A stretch of 27,405 bases of DNA from CAYGZA01 sp964354135 (lineage in GTDB: Bacteria > Planctomycetota > Planctomycetia > Pirellulales > Thermoguttaceae): positions 1 through 27,405 of the forward strand of contig CAYGZA010000049.1 in NCBI GenBank assembly GCA_964354135.1, written 5' to 3'. The position numbers and the translations under genes are program-made. The notes under the pieces are model-generated. The model was not told the origin of the DNA. It saw only the letters and a list, made by a program, of their open reading frames with translations, and made no database searches. Below, piece after piece: positions 7,445 through 14,246 of the stretch (positions are counted from its first letter, which is position 1; each line of letters opens with the position of its first letter).

Positions 7445-7717
7445 ATGAGCGACGAACTGCCCGTTCCCCCGGAATTGCAGCACCTGATTGAGAAGCGTCG
7501 GAAACGCGACCGCCGCCGGCAGCAGCGTCGCAGTAGCGGCCAGCGGCGGCAGGCCGATCTCGGCCCTCTGGGGTCGCTGGAATCGGCGGAGACGATCGAG
7601 CAAGCGGCGCTTGAGGAGCGCCGCGCGTCGGGGGAGCGCCGCAAGCGCCGCACCCGCCGCACGCGCGCCCGGCGGCGGGCGGACGCCTCGTCGATCGGCC
7701 CGCAGGGCGGTTCGTGA
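7445..7717 (+). CDS. Small Arg-rich basic protein of unknown function
   Basis: A 90-aa protein lying 25 bp after the secretin stop and 12 bp before the GAF-PAS-PilZ gene, so probably in the same transcript. The ATG at 7445 is preceded by a weak purine tract. It starts MSDELPVPPELQHLIEK and then becomes extremely basic, with two Arg/Lys-rich stretches (about residues 18-36 and 57-78). These flank an acidic helical linker, SLESAETIEQAALEE. I recognise no domain. The charge pattern would suit nucleic-acid or phospholipid binding, or interaction with an acidic partner, but this is only inference. High GC makes Arg-rich chance frames common, so the gene call is moderate. Confidence 0.6.
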   Translation: MSDELPVPPELQHLIEKRRKRDRRRQQRRSSGQRRQADLGPLGSLESAETIEQAALEERRASGERRKRRTRRTRARRRADASSIGPQGGS

Positions 7718-7729
7718 GGGCCCGAAGAC

Positions 7730-9142
7730 GTGGAACTCCAGTCGCGACAACAGGAAGCCCTGCTGGCCTTCGGACGCCGCGCCAATGCGCACCCGTCCCT
7801 GGCCGTCCTGATGCAGGATGCCGTGGCCCTGGTCGCGGGGGTCCTCGACGCGGATCTCAACGGCGTGAGCGAGGTTACGGACGGTCGAGACCTCGCACTG
7901 TCCGTCAGGCGCGGCCGTGACGGGAGCGATCTCGAGGAGCCGAAGGTCCATCGGTGTCCGCTGAACGCCTCGGATTCGATGTCCGCCTATACCCTGCGAA
8001 CCGCCACCCCGACGGTCTCGGTCGACCTGCCCGCAGAGAACCGCTTCTCGGACCTCTTCCTCCGCCGCCTCGGGGTGCGGAGCGCCGTGTGCGTGCCGCT
8101 CCACCTCAACGGGAAGCCGTTCGGCACTCTGGGGGCATACACGACGCAGGCCCGCCAGTTCAGCCTGGAAGACGTCTGCTTTGCCGAGACGGTGGCCCAT
8201 CTGCTCAGCTCCTCGATCGCGAGGGTCCGGCTGGAAGAGGAATTGCACGTGGAGCGGACCGTCAAGAGCACGGTGCTGGAAATGGTCGACGCGATGGTCC
8301 TGACCTTGGACATGGACGGCCGCGTGGTCGACATGAACCGGGCGTGCGAGGCAAACACGAAGTACTCGCTCAGCGAGGTCCGCGCCAGGCCGTTCTGGAA
8401 CGTCTTCGTCGACGGCGAGGAGAGCGATCTGGTCCAGGGGGTCTTCCGTAAGTCCAAGTCCAGCAAGATTCCCAACCAGTTTGAAGGGTACTTGCGGGCG
8501 AAGGACGGCTCCTACCGGCGGGTTTCCTGGTCGCTGAAGGTCATGTGTACGGGCCAGGTCCAGTCGATCGTCTTGACCGGCGTCGACCAAACCGAACATC
8601 TGGAAACGAAGCAGCAGTTGGCAAAGGCCAAGTCCCTGGCGGACCGCGCCACCCGGGCCCTGAAGCAACTGACCGAGCAGTTGGGGCCGGAGGTGGTGAT
8701 CAAGTACAAGGCGCTGATACCGCCGGAAATCCCGCTGCCCGCCGCCGGGGTCCGGGACGTGGAGGGCAAGCACCACCCGGCCGAGCGTCGCCCCGGGAAA
8801 CCCGGGAAGGAAAAGCGGGGCAGCCCGCGCAGGGAATACCCCTATCGCCAAATCGTGGCCCCCGTGGTCGACGGCCGGCTTCCCTCGCGGAATCACTTCT
8901 TCGCCGTACAGTGCAAGGACATCTCCGCCAGCGGGTTCGCCTTCCTTCTCGACTTCCTCCCCGATTTCGAGACCCTGGTCGCGGCCCTCGGGCGCCCGCC
9001 GGCCTTATCCTACTTCACGGCCCGGGTGATGCGCGTCGCCCAACTCGAGTACGACGGAAGCACCCGCTACCTCGTCGGATGCCGTTTCCTGACCAGGCTG
9101 AGTCAGCTACCGGGCGCGCAACTGACCGAGTCGAACGCCTGA
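7730..9142 (+). CDS. GAF-PAS-PilZ protein, probable cyclic-di-GMP receptor
   Basis: A 470-aa cytoplasmic sensory protein with no membrane segment and no enzymatic output domain. A GAF domain covers about residues 20-165 (with RSAVCVPLHLNGKPFGTLGA). A PAS domain covers about 180-295 (MVLTLDMDGRVVDMNRACE, then GYLRAKDGSYRRVSWSLKV). After a short helical and basic linker, a C-terminal PilZ-type domain occupies about 365-465. The PilZ c-di-GMP-binding signature is visible: RREYPYR (about 367-373) and DISASG (about 397-402), matching RxxxR and D/NxSxxG. The GTG start has GAGG about 10 bases upstream. Its place directly after the secretin operon suggests it tunes that apparatus in response to c-di-GMP and a GAF/PAS ligand. 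The target is inferred. Confidence 0.9.
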   Translation: MELQSRQQEALLAFGRRANAHPSLAVLMQDAVALVAGVLDADLNGVSEVTDGRDLALSVRRGRDGSDLEEPKVHRCPLNASDSMSAYTLRTATPTVSVDLPAENRFSDLFLRRLGVRSAVCVPLHLNGKPFGTLGAYTTQARQFSLEDVCFAETVAHLLSSSIARVRLEEELHVERTVKSTVLEMVDAMVLTLDMDGRVVDMNRACEANTKYSLSEVRARPFWNVFVDGEESDLVQGVFRKSKSSKIPNQFEGYLRAKDGSYRRVSWSLKVMCTGQVQSIVLTGVDQTEHLETKQQLAKAKSLADRATRALKQLTEQLGPEVVIKYKALIPPEIPLPAAGVRDVEGKHHPAERRPGKPGKEKRGSPRREYPYRQIVAPVVDGRLPSRNHFFAVQCKDISASGFAFLLDFLPDFETLVAALGRPPALSYFTARVMRVAQLEYDGSTRYLVGCRFLTRLSQLPGAQLTESNA

Positions 9143-9221
9143 ATGGGGCCTCGCCCTCCCGGCATCACGCAACGTCGCTCAGACAGGATTGCCCGATGAC
9201 GGCGCCCTCGCGGCCGCCCGC

Positions 9222-9539
9222 CTACTCCACCCGGCACTCCAGCGATTCGGCGTATTGCAGATCGGCCTGCGCCTTCTCCTCGTCGCCCGTACACTCGTAG
9301 ACGTATCCCCGCGTCCTGTAGAACTCCGGGTCGTGGGGATTGAGGCGGATCGCCTCGCAGCAGTCGGCGAGGGCCTTCTCGGGCTCGTTCTTGAGGGCAT
9401 AGACGACGCTCCGGCCGTTGTAGGCCTCGGCCATTTGGGGCTCCAGCCGGATCGCCTCGCTGAAGGCCACCAGCGCCATGTCCAGCTCGCTTGAGTCCAG
9501 GTAGCCGACTCCTAGGTTGAAGGCTCTGAGCGCTTGCAT
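9222..9539 (-). CDS. Small tetratricopeptide-repeat protein
   Basis: A 105-aa protein made of about three TPR helical hairpins, with consensus pieces ELDMALVAFSEAIRLEPQMA, EPEKALADCCEAIRLNPHD and DEEKAQADLQYAE. TPRs mediate protein-protein contacts; the partner is unknown. The ATG at 9539 is chosen because the repeat begins there (MQALRAFNLGVGYLDSS). The same frame is open further upstream, through a structured non-coding stretch that I do not believe is coding. The gene is convergent with the GAF-PAS-PilZ gene (79-bp gap) and divergent from the ABC ATPase gene. No signal peptide is visible, so it is probably cytoplasmic. Confidence 0.85.
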   Translation of the reverse strand: MQALRAFNLGVGYLDSSELDMALVAFSEAIRLEPQMAEAYNGRSVVYALKNEPEKALADCCEAIRLNPHDPEFYRTRGYVYECTGDEEKAQADLQYAESLECRVE

Positions 9540-9670
9540 GACCGACCCGCAGACTATCTCCCGACCGGCTTTCCCGACAGGCCCGCTACAGCCCAGTTTA
9601 CTCGAAAACCCGCCGCCGGTCGAGCAACGCGAGGCAGGAGGAGACGCAGTATGTCCACGAAGGGTTGCTG

Positions 9671-9753
9671 CGCCTAGGCGCGCCTTCCGGCGTAGCACCT
9701 TGCACGCCCGGCGTCCGTAAAGTACAACACGCTGTGGCGTGTACCCGGGCGTG
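9671..9753. other. Structured divergent intergenic region with palindromes
   Basis: The 315-bp spacer between the divergent TPR and ABC ATPase genes (9540-9854) holds no convincing ORF. It has several dyads. CGCCTAGGCG (9671-9680) overlaps AGGCGCGCCT (9676-9685); both are perfect palindromes. CACGCCCGG (9703-9711) pairs with CCGGGCGTG (9745-9753). Between them, ACACGC-TGTG-GCGTGT forms an inner hairpin. It could be an operator region, a structured leader or a small mobile repeat. I see no clear -35/-10 pair. Confidence 0.45.
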
Positions 9754-9854
9754 GGGTTCCAGGTGAATCCGGCCCCAGAAGCCCGGCGCAACATTTTAAC
9801 CGGCCATCAGTTACGGCTGCTCCAATCTCCGACCCGCGCCGGCGAATTCCCCCT

Positions 9855-10787
9855 ATGGACGTCCTCATCGAACTCAACGAGATCACCAAGGACTACGGGA
9901 AGCTCCGCGCCTTGGACCGGGTTTCGCTCTCGCTGGGGGACGGTGTCGTCGGGCTCCTGGGACCCAACGGGGCGGGAAAGTCCACGCTCATCAAGGTCCT
10001 CTTGGGCCTGGTGCGGCTGACCAGCGGGTCGGGCGAGATCCTCGGATATCGCTTGGGGCGCGACGTCCGGGCCATCCGCGCCCGCGTGGGATACATGCCC
10101 GAGGACGACTGCTACATTGCCGGCTTAAGCGGCGTGGAGATGGTCCGCTTCGCCGCCCGCTTGTCCGGTTTTCCGTCGATCGAGGCGCTGCGCCGGGCCC
10201 ATGAGATCCTCGACTTCTGCGGCATCGAGCAGGAGCGCTACCGGCAGGTTCAGACGTACTCCACCGGCATGAGACAGAAGCTGAAGTTCGCCCAGTCGAT
10301 CGTCCACGACCCGCCGCTGTTGATCCTCGACGAGCCCACCGCCGGGCTGGACCCCGAGGAGCGCGAAGCCATGCTCAGCCGCGTGCGGGTGCTGAACCGG
10401 CGGATGGGCAAGACGGTCGTCCTTTGCACCCACATCCTCCCCGACGTCCAGTCGATCTGCGACACCGTGGTGATCCTCGCCAAGGGCCGCGTCCGGGTGG
10501 TGGACCGGCTGGAGACGCTTTGCCGGCCGGCATCGCCGGTGTACCAGGTGCGGGTGTTCGGCCAGGCCGACCCCTTGGCCGAGCGGATCCGCCGCGCCGG
10601 GGTCCAGGTGGATGTGGAACCCGGCGGCACGCTTTCGCTGACGGCCGAGGACCCGGCGGTGGCCGGGCAAATCTGGGATTGGGCCCGCGAGGTCGGGGTC
10701 GGCATCCGCGCCCTGGTGCCGGCCCGCAATTCCCTGGAGCAGATCTTTATGGACGCCGTGCGGGAGGACGCCCATGCCGATCTATGA
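9855..10787 (+). CDS. ABC transporter ATP-binding protein, ABC-2 export module 1
   Basis: Nucleotide-binding subunit of an ABC-2 type exporter. It is 310 aa: an ABC domain of about 225 residues plus a C-terminal regulatory extension. Walker A GPNGAGKST is at residues 36-44, the signature-like YSTGMRQK at 135-142, Walker B LLILDEPTAGLD at about 155-166 with catalytic Glu160, and the switch His193 in CTHIL. The signature has TG instead of SG, as is common in CcmA/NodI-like exporters. The C-terminal part (EVGVGIRALVPARNSLEQIF) is the usual end of such ATPases. No Shine-Dalgarno sequence is evident before the ATG. It overlaps the permease gene by 14 bp. The substrate cannot be deduced. Confidence 0.93.
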   Translation: MDVLIELNEITKDYGKLRALDRVSLSLGDGVVGLLGPNGAGKSTLIKVLLGLVRLTSGSGEILGYRLGRDVRAIRARVGYMPEDDCYIAGLSGVEMVRFAARLSGFPSIEALRRAHEILDFCGIEQERYRQVQTYSTGMRQKLKFAQSIVHDPPLLILDEPTAGLDPEEREAMLSRVRVLNRRMGKTVVLCTHILPDVQSICDTVVILAKGRVRVVDRLETLCRPASPVYQVRVFGQADPLAERIRRAGVQVDVEPGGTLSLTAEDPAVAGQIWDWAREVGVGIRALVPARNSLEQIFMDAVREDAHADL

Positions 10788-11796
10788 CCTCGGCTATCGC
10801 TCCTGGCAGGGACAAACGGTCCCCGAGGCGTTCCGCTTCTGGGCGATCGCCGAGACCGGCATCCGGCTGGCGTGGCAGAGCCGGCTCCTGCGACGGCTCT
10901 TGTTCTTCGCGTGGCTCCCTGCCCTCTATTTGGGTGCCATGTTCTTCGTCTTCGAGCAGGTGAAGACGGGGACGGGCCCGATAGGGCGCGCCGCCTCGCG
11001 AATCCCTTCGGGGGCAATCCACGAGTCTGCACGCGATAGGGGTAGACTTCTGAGACCTGGATCCGACGCGCGAGACATTCGGGGGCCGCTCGGCGAGTTT
11101 GCCTCGCTGGTCCCAGGGGGACTGACCCCGGAATTGCTGGAGCTGGACCGCCATGCCTGGTGGTCCGTCTTCCTGTGGTTCTTCTTTCACTATTCCCAAT
11201 TAGTGATCACGGTGTTGCTGGTGGGGCTCGTGGCCCCGCCGCTGATCTCGCAGGACGTGCGGACCAAGGCCTTCTTGCTCTACTTCTCCCGCCCGCTGAC
11301 GCGGGTCGAGTACATCCTAGGCAAGATGGCGACGCTCTGGGGATACCTCCTGTTGATCACCGTCGTGCCGATGGTGGCGCTTTACGTGGTTGGGGTGTTC
11401 CTCTCACCGGGATTCAGCGTGGTCAAGGACACCGCCGACCTGCCGCTGCGGATCCTGGCGGCGTCGGCCGTCTTGATGATCCCCACGAGCGCGCTTGCCT
11501 TGGCCCTCTCCGCCATGACGTCCGACAGCCGCTACGTCTACTTCGTCTGGTTTGCGATTTGGGCCGTGGGATGGGTCACTTACGTCGTTCTCTTGGGGTT
11601 TGTCCCCGATCCGGCCGTGGCGGACCGCTGGAGCCTGGTATCCTTGTTTCACACGTTGGGCAAAGTGCAGGGCTGGATCTTCGGCGTGCGGCAGAGCCAT
11701 GAGACCATCTCTTGGGCGACGATCGAGCTTGCGGCGATCACGGTCGTCTCCCTGGTCGTGCTGTTCCGCCGCGTTTCTTCACCAATGCGGATCTGA
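10774..11796 (+). CDS. ABC-2 type transporter permease, module 1
   Basis: Membrane subunit paired with the ATPase immediately upstream. It is 340 aa with about six transmembrane helices. One sits near residues 40-60 (LRRLLFFAWLPALYLGAMFFV). Others follow at about 130-160 (SVFLWFFFHYSQLVITVLLV), 190-213, 228-248, 256-278 and 310-332. The segment VAPPLISQDVRTKAFLLYFS, then RPLTRVEYILGK, is the conserved cytoplasmic element of ABC-2 permeases that contacts the ATPase. Between the first two helices, residues ~70-105 look unlike the rest: polar, Arg-rich and encoded by less GC-biased DNA (10985-11090), possibly an insertion. Heptad array C starts 5 bp after the stop. Confidence 0.9.
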   Translation: MPIYDLGYRSWQGQTVPEAFRFWAIAETGIRLAWQSRLLRRLLFFAWLPALYLGAMFFVFEQVKTGTGPIGRAASRIPSGAIHESARDRGRLLRPGSDARDIRGPLGEFASLVPGGLTPELLELDRHAWWSVFLWFFFHYSQLVITVLLVGLVAPPLISQDVRTKAFLLYFSRPLTRVEYILGKMATLWGYLLLITVVPMVALYVVGVFLSPGFSVVKDTADLPLRILAASAVLMIPTSALALALSAMTSDSRYVYFVWFAIWAVGWVTYVVLLGFVPDPAVADRWSLVSLFHTLGKVQGWIFGVRQSHETISWATIELAAITVVSLVVLFRRVSSPMRI

Positions 11797-11801
11797 CGGA
11801 G

Positions 11802-11941
11802 GATGAAGCGTGAGGGATGAAAGATGAACGATGAAGGACCAAGTCCCAAGTCCCAATGACCAAGGAAGGAGATGACTAGAGCCTCTTGGTCATTGGTCAT
11901 TGGTGCTTGGTCATTCTTCTCTGCCTACTGCCGACTGCCCA
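11802..11941. repeat. Inverted heptad array C, running up to a start codon
   Basis: A strict 7-bp register runs from 11802: GATGAAG, CGTGAGG, GATGAAA, GATGAAC, GATGAAG, GACCAAG, TCCCAAG, TCCCAAT, GACCAAG, GAAGGAG. After a short spacer it continues with TTGGTCA, TTGGTCA, TTGGTGC, TTGGTCA (11886-11913), TTCTTCT, CTGCCTA, CTGCCGA, CTGCCCA (11914-11941). CCAATGACCAAG at 11853-11864 is the perfect reverse complement of CTTGGTCATTGG at 11885-11896, giving a 12-bp stem with a 20-base loop. The last heptad includes the A of the downstream ATG. Confidence 0.9.
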
Positions 11942-12873
11942 TGATCCACCTCGACCGCGTCACGAAACTCTACGGTCCAGTGATCGGCGTCAACGACGTC
12001 ACCATGTCGCTCCCCACCGGCGCCTATGGGCTGTTGGGGCCCAACGGCTCCGGCAAGACCACGCTGTTGAACCTGATTACCGGCCAACTGCGGCCCACCA
12101 TGGGCTCCGTCCAAGTGCTGGGGCACCGGCCGGTCAACAACGCCGAGGTCTTGGGCCGGATCGGCGTATGCCCGGAGCGCGACGCGCTTTACGCCAACGT
12201 CAGCGCGCTGGACTGGGTTGCGTACCTGATGCGCCTGCACGGCTTCGGCCGTCGCGAGGCGGCCTCCCGCGCCGAGAAGGCCCTCGCGCTGGCCGGCTTG
12301 ACCGACGCCATGCACCGCCGCATGGGCGGCTACTCCCGCGGCATGCGCCAAAGGACCAAGCTCGCCCAAGCCCTGGCCCATGGGCCGGAGCTATTGATTC
12401 TCGACGAGCCCTTCAACGGTCTGGACCCGATCGGCCGGCACGAGATGACCGAGGTGCTCAGGCAGTGGATCCGTTCCGGGCGGGGTCTCTTGCTGGCCAG
12501 CCACGTCCTGCACGAGGTCGAGGCGATCACGCACTCGTTCATGCTGATCTGCGGCGGGCGCCTGTTGGCCGCCGGATCGGCTGAGGAGGTCCACGCTCTG
12601 TTGGCCGACGTGCCGCACGAGATCGTGATCCGCTGCGATCGGGCCCCGCAGTTGGCCGAGCGGCTCATCGAGCAGGGCGTCGTGGACTTCGTTCGCTTTG
12701 CGGGCGATGGGGGCGGGCTGATCTTGGGCACCCACCGCCCGGCCGAAGTTTACGCCCGCCTGCCGCAATGGATTGAGGCCACCGGGATCCGCATCCACGA
12801 GCTTCGCTCGGGCGACGAATCGCTTCAGGCCCTGTTTGCGTCCCTCCTGAAGATCCACCGAGGAAGGTCATGA
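11941..12873 (+). CDS. ABC transporter ATP-binding protein, ABC-2 export module 2
   Basis: Nucleotide-binding subunit of a second ABC-2 exporter, 310 aa from the ATG at 11941. Walker A GPNGSGKT is at residues 33-40, the signature YSRGMRQR at about 131-138, and Walker B LLILDEPFNGLDP near 151-163 with Glu156. ASHVLHEVEAI supplies the switch His. The start follows homology: ABC domains begin with a sequence like MIHLDRVTKLYG. No Shine-Dalgarno sequence precedes it, because heptad repeats abut the ATG. An in-frame ATG at 11872 has AAGGAAGGAG just upstream and would add 23 hydrophobic residues encoded by the repeats. It overlaps the permease gene by ATGA. The substrate is unknown. Confidence 0.92.
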   Translation: MIHLDRVTKLYGPVIGVNDVTMSLPTGAYGLLGPNGSGKTTLLNLITGQLRPTMGSVQVLGHRPVNNAEVLGRIGVCPERDALYANVSALDWVAYLMRLHGFGRREAASRAEKALALAGLTDAMHRRMGGYSRGMRQRTKLAQALAHGPELLILDEPFNGLDPIGRHEMTEVLRQWIRSGRGLLLASHVLHEVEAITHSFMLICGGRLLAAGSAEEVHALLADVPHEIVIRCDRAPQLAERLIEQGVVDFVRFAGDGGGLILGTHRPAEVYARLPQWIEATGIRIHELRSGDESLQALFASLLKIHRGRS

Positions 12874-13715
12874 GCCGATTGCGCGCGGTGCTTGCGGTCC
12901 TGGAGTTCGAGTCGCGGCGGGCGATCACGGTGCCGCGGTTGATCGTCCTGGCCGGGCTCATGGTTTTTCCGGCCGCGCTGATGGCACTCATCTCCCGCAC
13001 GGGGGGGCCGATCCACTACAAGGAGTTCTGGGCCGCGGCCGCCTTCTTCCTGATCCCGGAGGTGGCCTGCCTCTTGGCGCTCCTCTTGTGGGCTACCCCC
13101 GTCATCCAGGCGGAGATCGAGGGCAAGACCTGGCAATTCCTTGCCGTTCGGCCTGCCGGAAAGGTCTCGATCTTGCTCGGAAAGTACCTGGCGGCCGTGG
13201 TCTGGGCGGTGGCGGCGGGCTGGGGCGCGTTGGGGCTTTCGCTGTGCGTGGTCCTCCCCAGAACGGACATCGCGCGCGCCGGGCTCCCCATGAACCCCCA
13301 AGCCGCGGCCGCGGCGCCAACCACGCTCTCCGCCAACGAGGTCGCGCAGGGGGTGCTCGTGCTCTCGGCGCTGGTCTTCCTTGGCTGCCTGGCGTATGGG
13401 GCCTTGTTCGTGTTGCTCGGCACCGTGTTCCCCCGCCGCGGGATGATCGTCGCGGTGATGTACACCTTCTTCATCGAGTTCCTCGTCGGCTCGATTCCGG
13501 CTATCGTCAGCCATTTCACCGTGCAGTACCGGCTCCGAAGCATCCTGGTGAAATGGATGAACATGGAGGCCGGCCCCGAGCGGATTCGACAATGGGTGGG
13601 CACCGGCAACCCCTGGCAGCACATCCTTTTTCTCTTGGCCGCCACCGTGGGGCTGCTCGTGATTGCTGGGTGGATCCTACGGACCCGCGAACTGGTCATC
13701 GCCCCGGAAGTATGA
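12870..13715 (+). CDS. ABC-2 type transporter permease, module 2
   Basis: Membrane subunit for the second exporter, 281 aa, coupled to its ATPase by an ATGA overlap. Hydrophobic segments lie near residues 20-42 (VPRLIVLAGLMVFPAALMAL), 50-78 (AAAFFLIPEVACLLALLLW), 105-128, 152-185, 188-210 and 250-272. The stretch TPVIQAEIEGKTWQFLAVRP, then AGKVSILLGKYL, is the same ABC-2 coupling element seen in module 1. Two modules in a row may form one heteromeric exporter or two related ones, for instance for lipids, polysaccharide or an antimicrobial. Nothing in the sequence names the substrate. Confidence 0.9.
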   Translation: MSRLRAVLAVLEFESRRAITVPRLIVLAGLMVFPAALMALISRTGGPIHYKEFWAAAAFFLIPEVACLLALLLWATPVIQAEIEGKTWQFLAVRPAGKVSILLGKYLAAVVWAVAAGWGALGLSLCVVLPRTDIARAGLPMNPQAAAAAPTTLSANEVAQGVLVLSALVFLGCLAYGALFVLLGTVFPRRGMIVAVMYTFFIEFLVGSIPAIVSHFTVQYRLRSILVKWMNMEAGPERIRQWVGTGNPWQHILFLLAATVGLLVIAGWILRTRELVIAPEV

Positions 13716-13717
13716 TC

Positions 13718-13767
13718 GCGCCCCGAGGGGCGCCGACTTCCGAAGTCCTGAATCCGCGATCGTTTTT
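13718..13767 (+). terminator. Possible transcription terminator after the ABC operon
   Basis: Two adjacent hairpins follow the permease stop: GCGCCCC-GA-GGGGCGC (13718-13733) and GACTTC-C-GAAGTC (13735-13747). A run of five T occurs at 13763-13767, about 15 bases after the second hairpin. This is further than an intrinsic terminator normally allows, so the hairpins may instead protect the 3' end or act with Rho. The remaining spacer to 14096 shows no gene that I can support. Confidence 0.35.
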
Positions 13768-14096
13768 CGGTGCTCAAGGAACGGTGGTCTCGGCCGGCGC
13801 GGCGGCCGTCAGGACCCGCCGATCCGTAGGAACTCGCCCAGCCGCGGTGCTGCCACCATCCGGCGCGATCGCTACGTCCGTCAAGATCGCTTCCTCGCCA
13901 CGTCGTCAAACACTCGGGCGATGCCGGCCGATCCGTGACCTACACTTGAATCGACCTGGAACGGGCCTCAGGGCGGGCAAGATCCGGGCGCAAGTTATCC
14001 AAGGGCACCGTGTCCCGCGCAGCTCGGCGGCGGCCCCGGCGGCTTCCAGCCGTGGCGGTCGTCTCGGCGGCGACGGGTCTTTTCGGGAGGCGGCTT

Positions 14097-14231
14097 ATGA
14101 ACCGTTACTATCATGAGGTCATGCGGATCTTCGATCGCATGGGGACACAGGAGTGGGTGCTGGTGCTTGCGGGGCTCGTGGTGATCGGTTGGTTCTTCCT
14201 GCGGGGATTCGGCTCCAGATCCTCTTACTGA
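14097..14231 (+). CDS. 44-aa single-pass membrane peptide upstream of a diguanylate cyclase
   Basis: A small protein beginning MNRYYHEVMRIFDRMGTQEW, followed by one strong transmembrane helix (about residues 20-36, VLVLAGLVVIGWFFLRG) and a short basic tail. The ATG at 14097 has GGGAGG ending about 6 bases upstream, a good ribosome binding site that supports a real gene. It stops 15 bp before the diguanylate cyclase start, so the two are probably co-transcribed. I do not recognise a family. A role in anchoring or modulating the cyclase is possible but inferred only from position. Confidence 0.6.
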   Translation: MNRYYHEVMRIFDRMGTQEWVLVLAGLVVIGWFFLRGFGSRSSY

Positions 14232-14246
14232 ACGGGAAGCACGGCC

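Noticed and set aside
5626..7860. Antisense ORF (744 codons) opposite the secretin
   Set aside because: No domain is recognisable, and the + strand secretin has full motif support. High GC removes stop codons on the opposite strand.
7301..8896. Antisense ORF (531 codons) opposite the GAF-PAS-PilZ gene
   Set aside because: The + strand has three recognisable domains, while the antisense reading is compositional only.
9540..9794. N-terminal extension of the TPR gene through the divergent spacer
   Set aside because: The extra residues come from palindromic, non-TPR sequence. The first repeat starts right at the ATG at 9539.
11802..11941. CRISPR-like array from the tandem repeats at array C and the other heptad arrays
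   Set aside because: The units are 7 bp with no spacers between repeats, and no cas gene is present. They are simple tandem or inverted heptads.
13748..14096. Possible tRNA or small gene in the 381-bp gap after the second ABC module
   Set aside because: I found no acceptor stem with a T-loop GTTCRA-like element, and the ORFs there are short and compositionally unlike the neighbours. Only weak hairpins remain.
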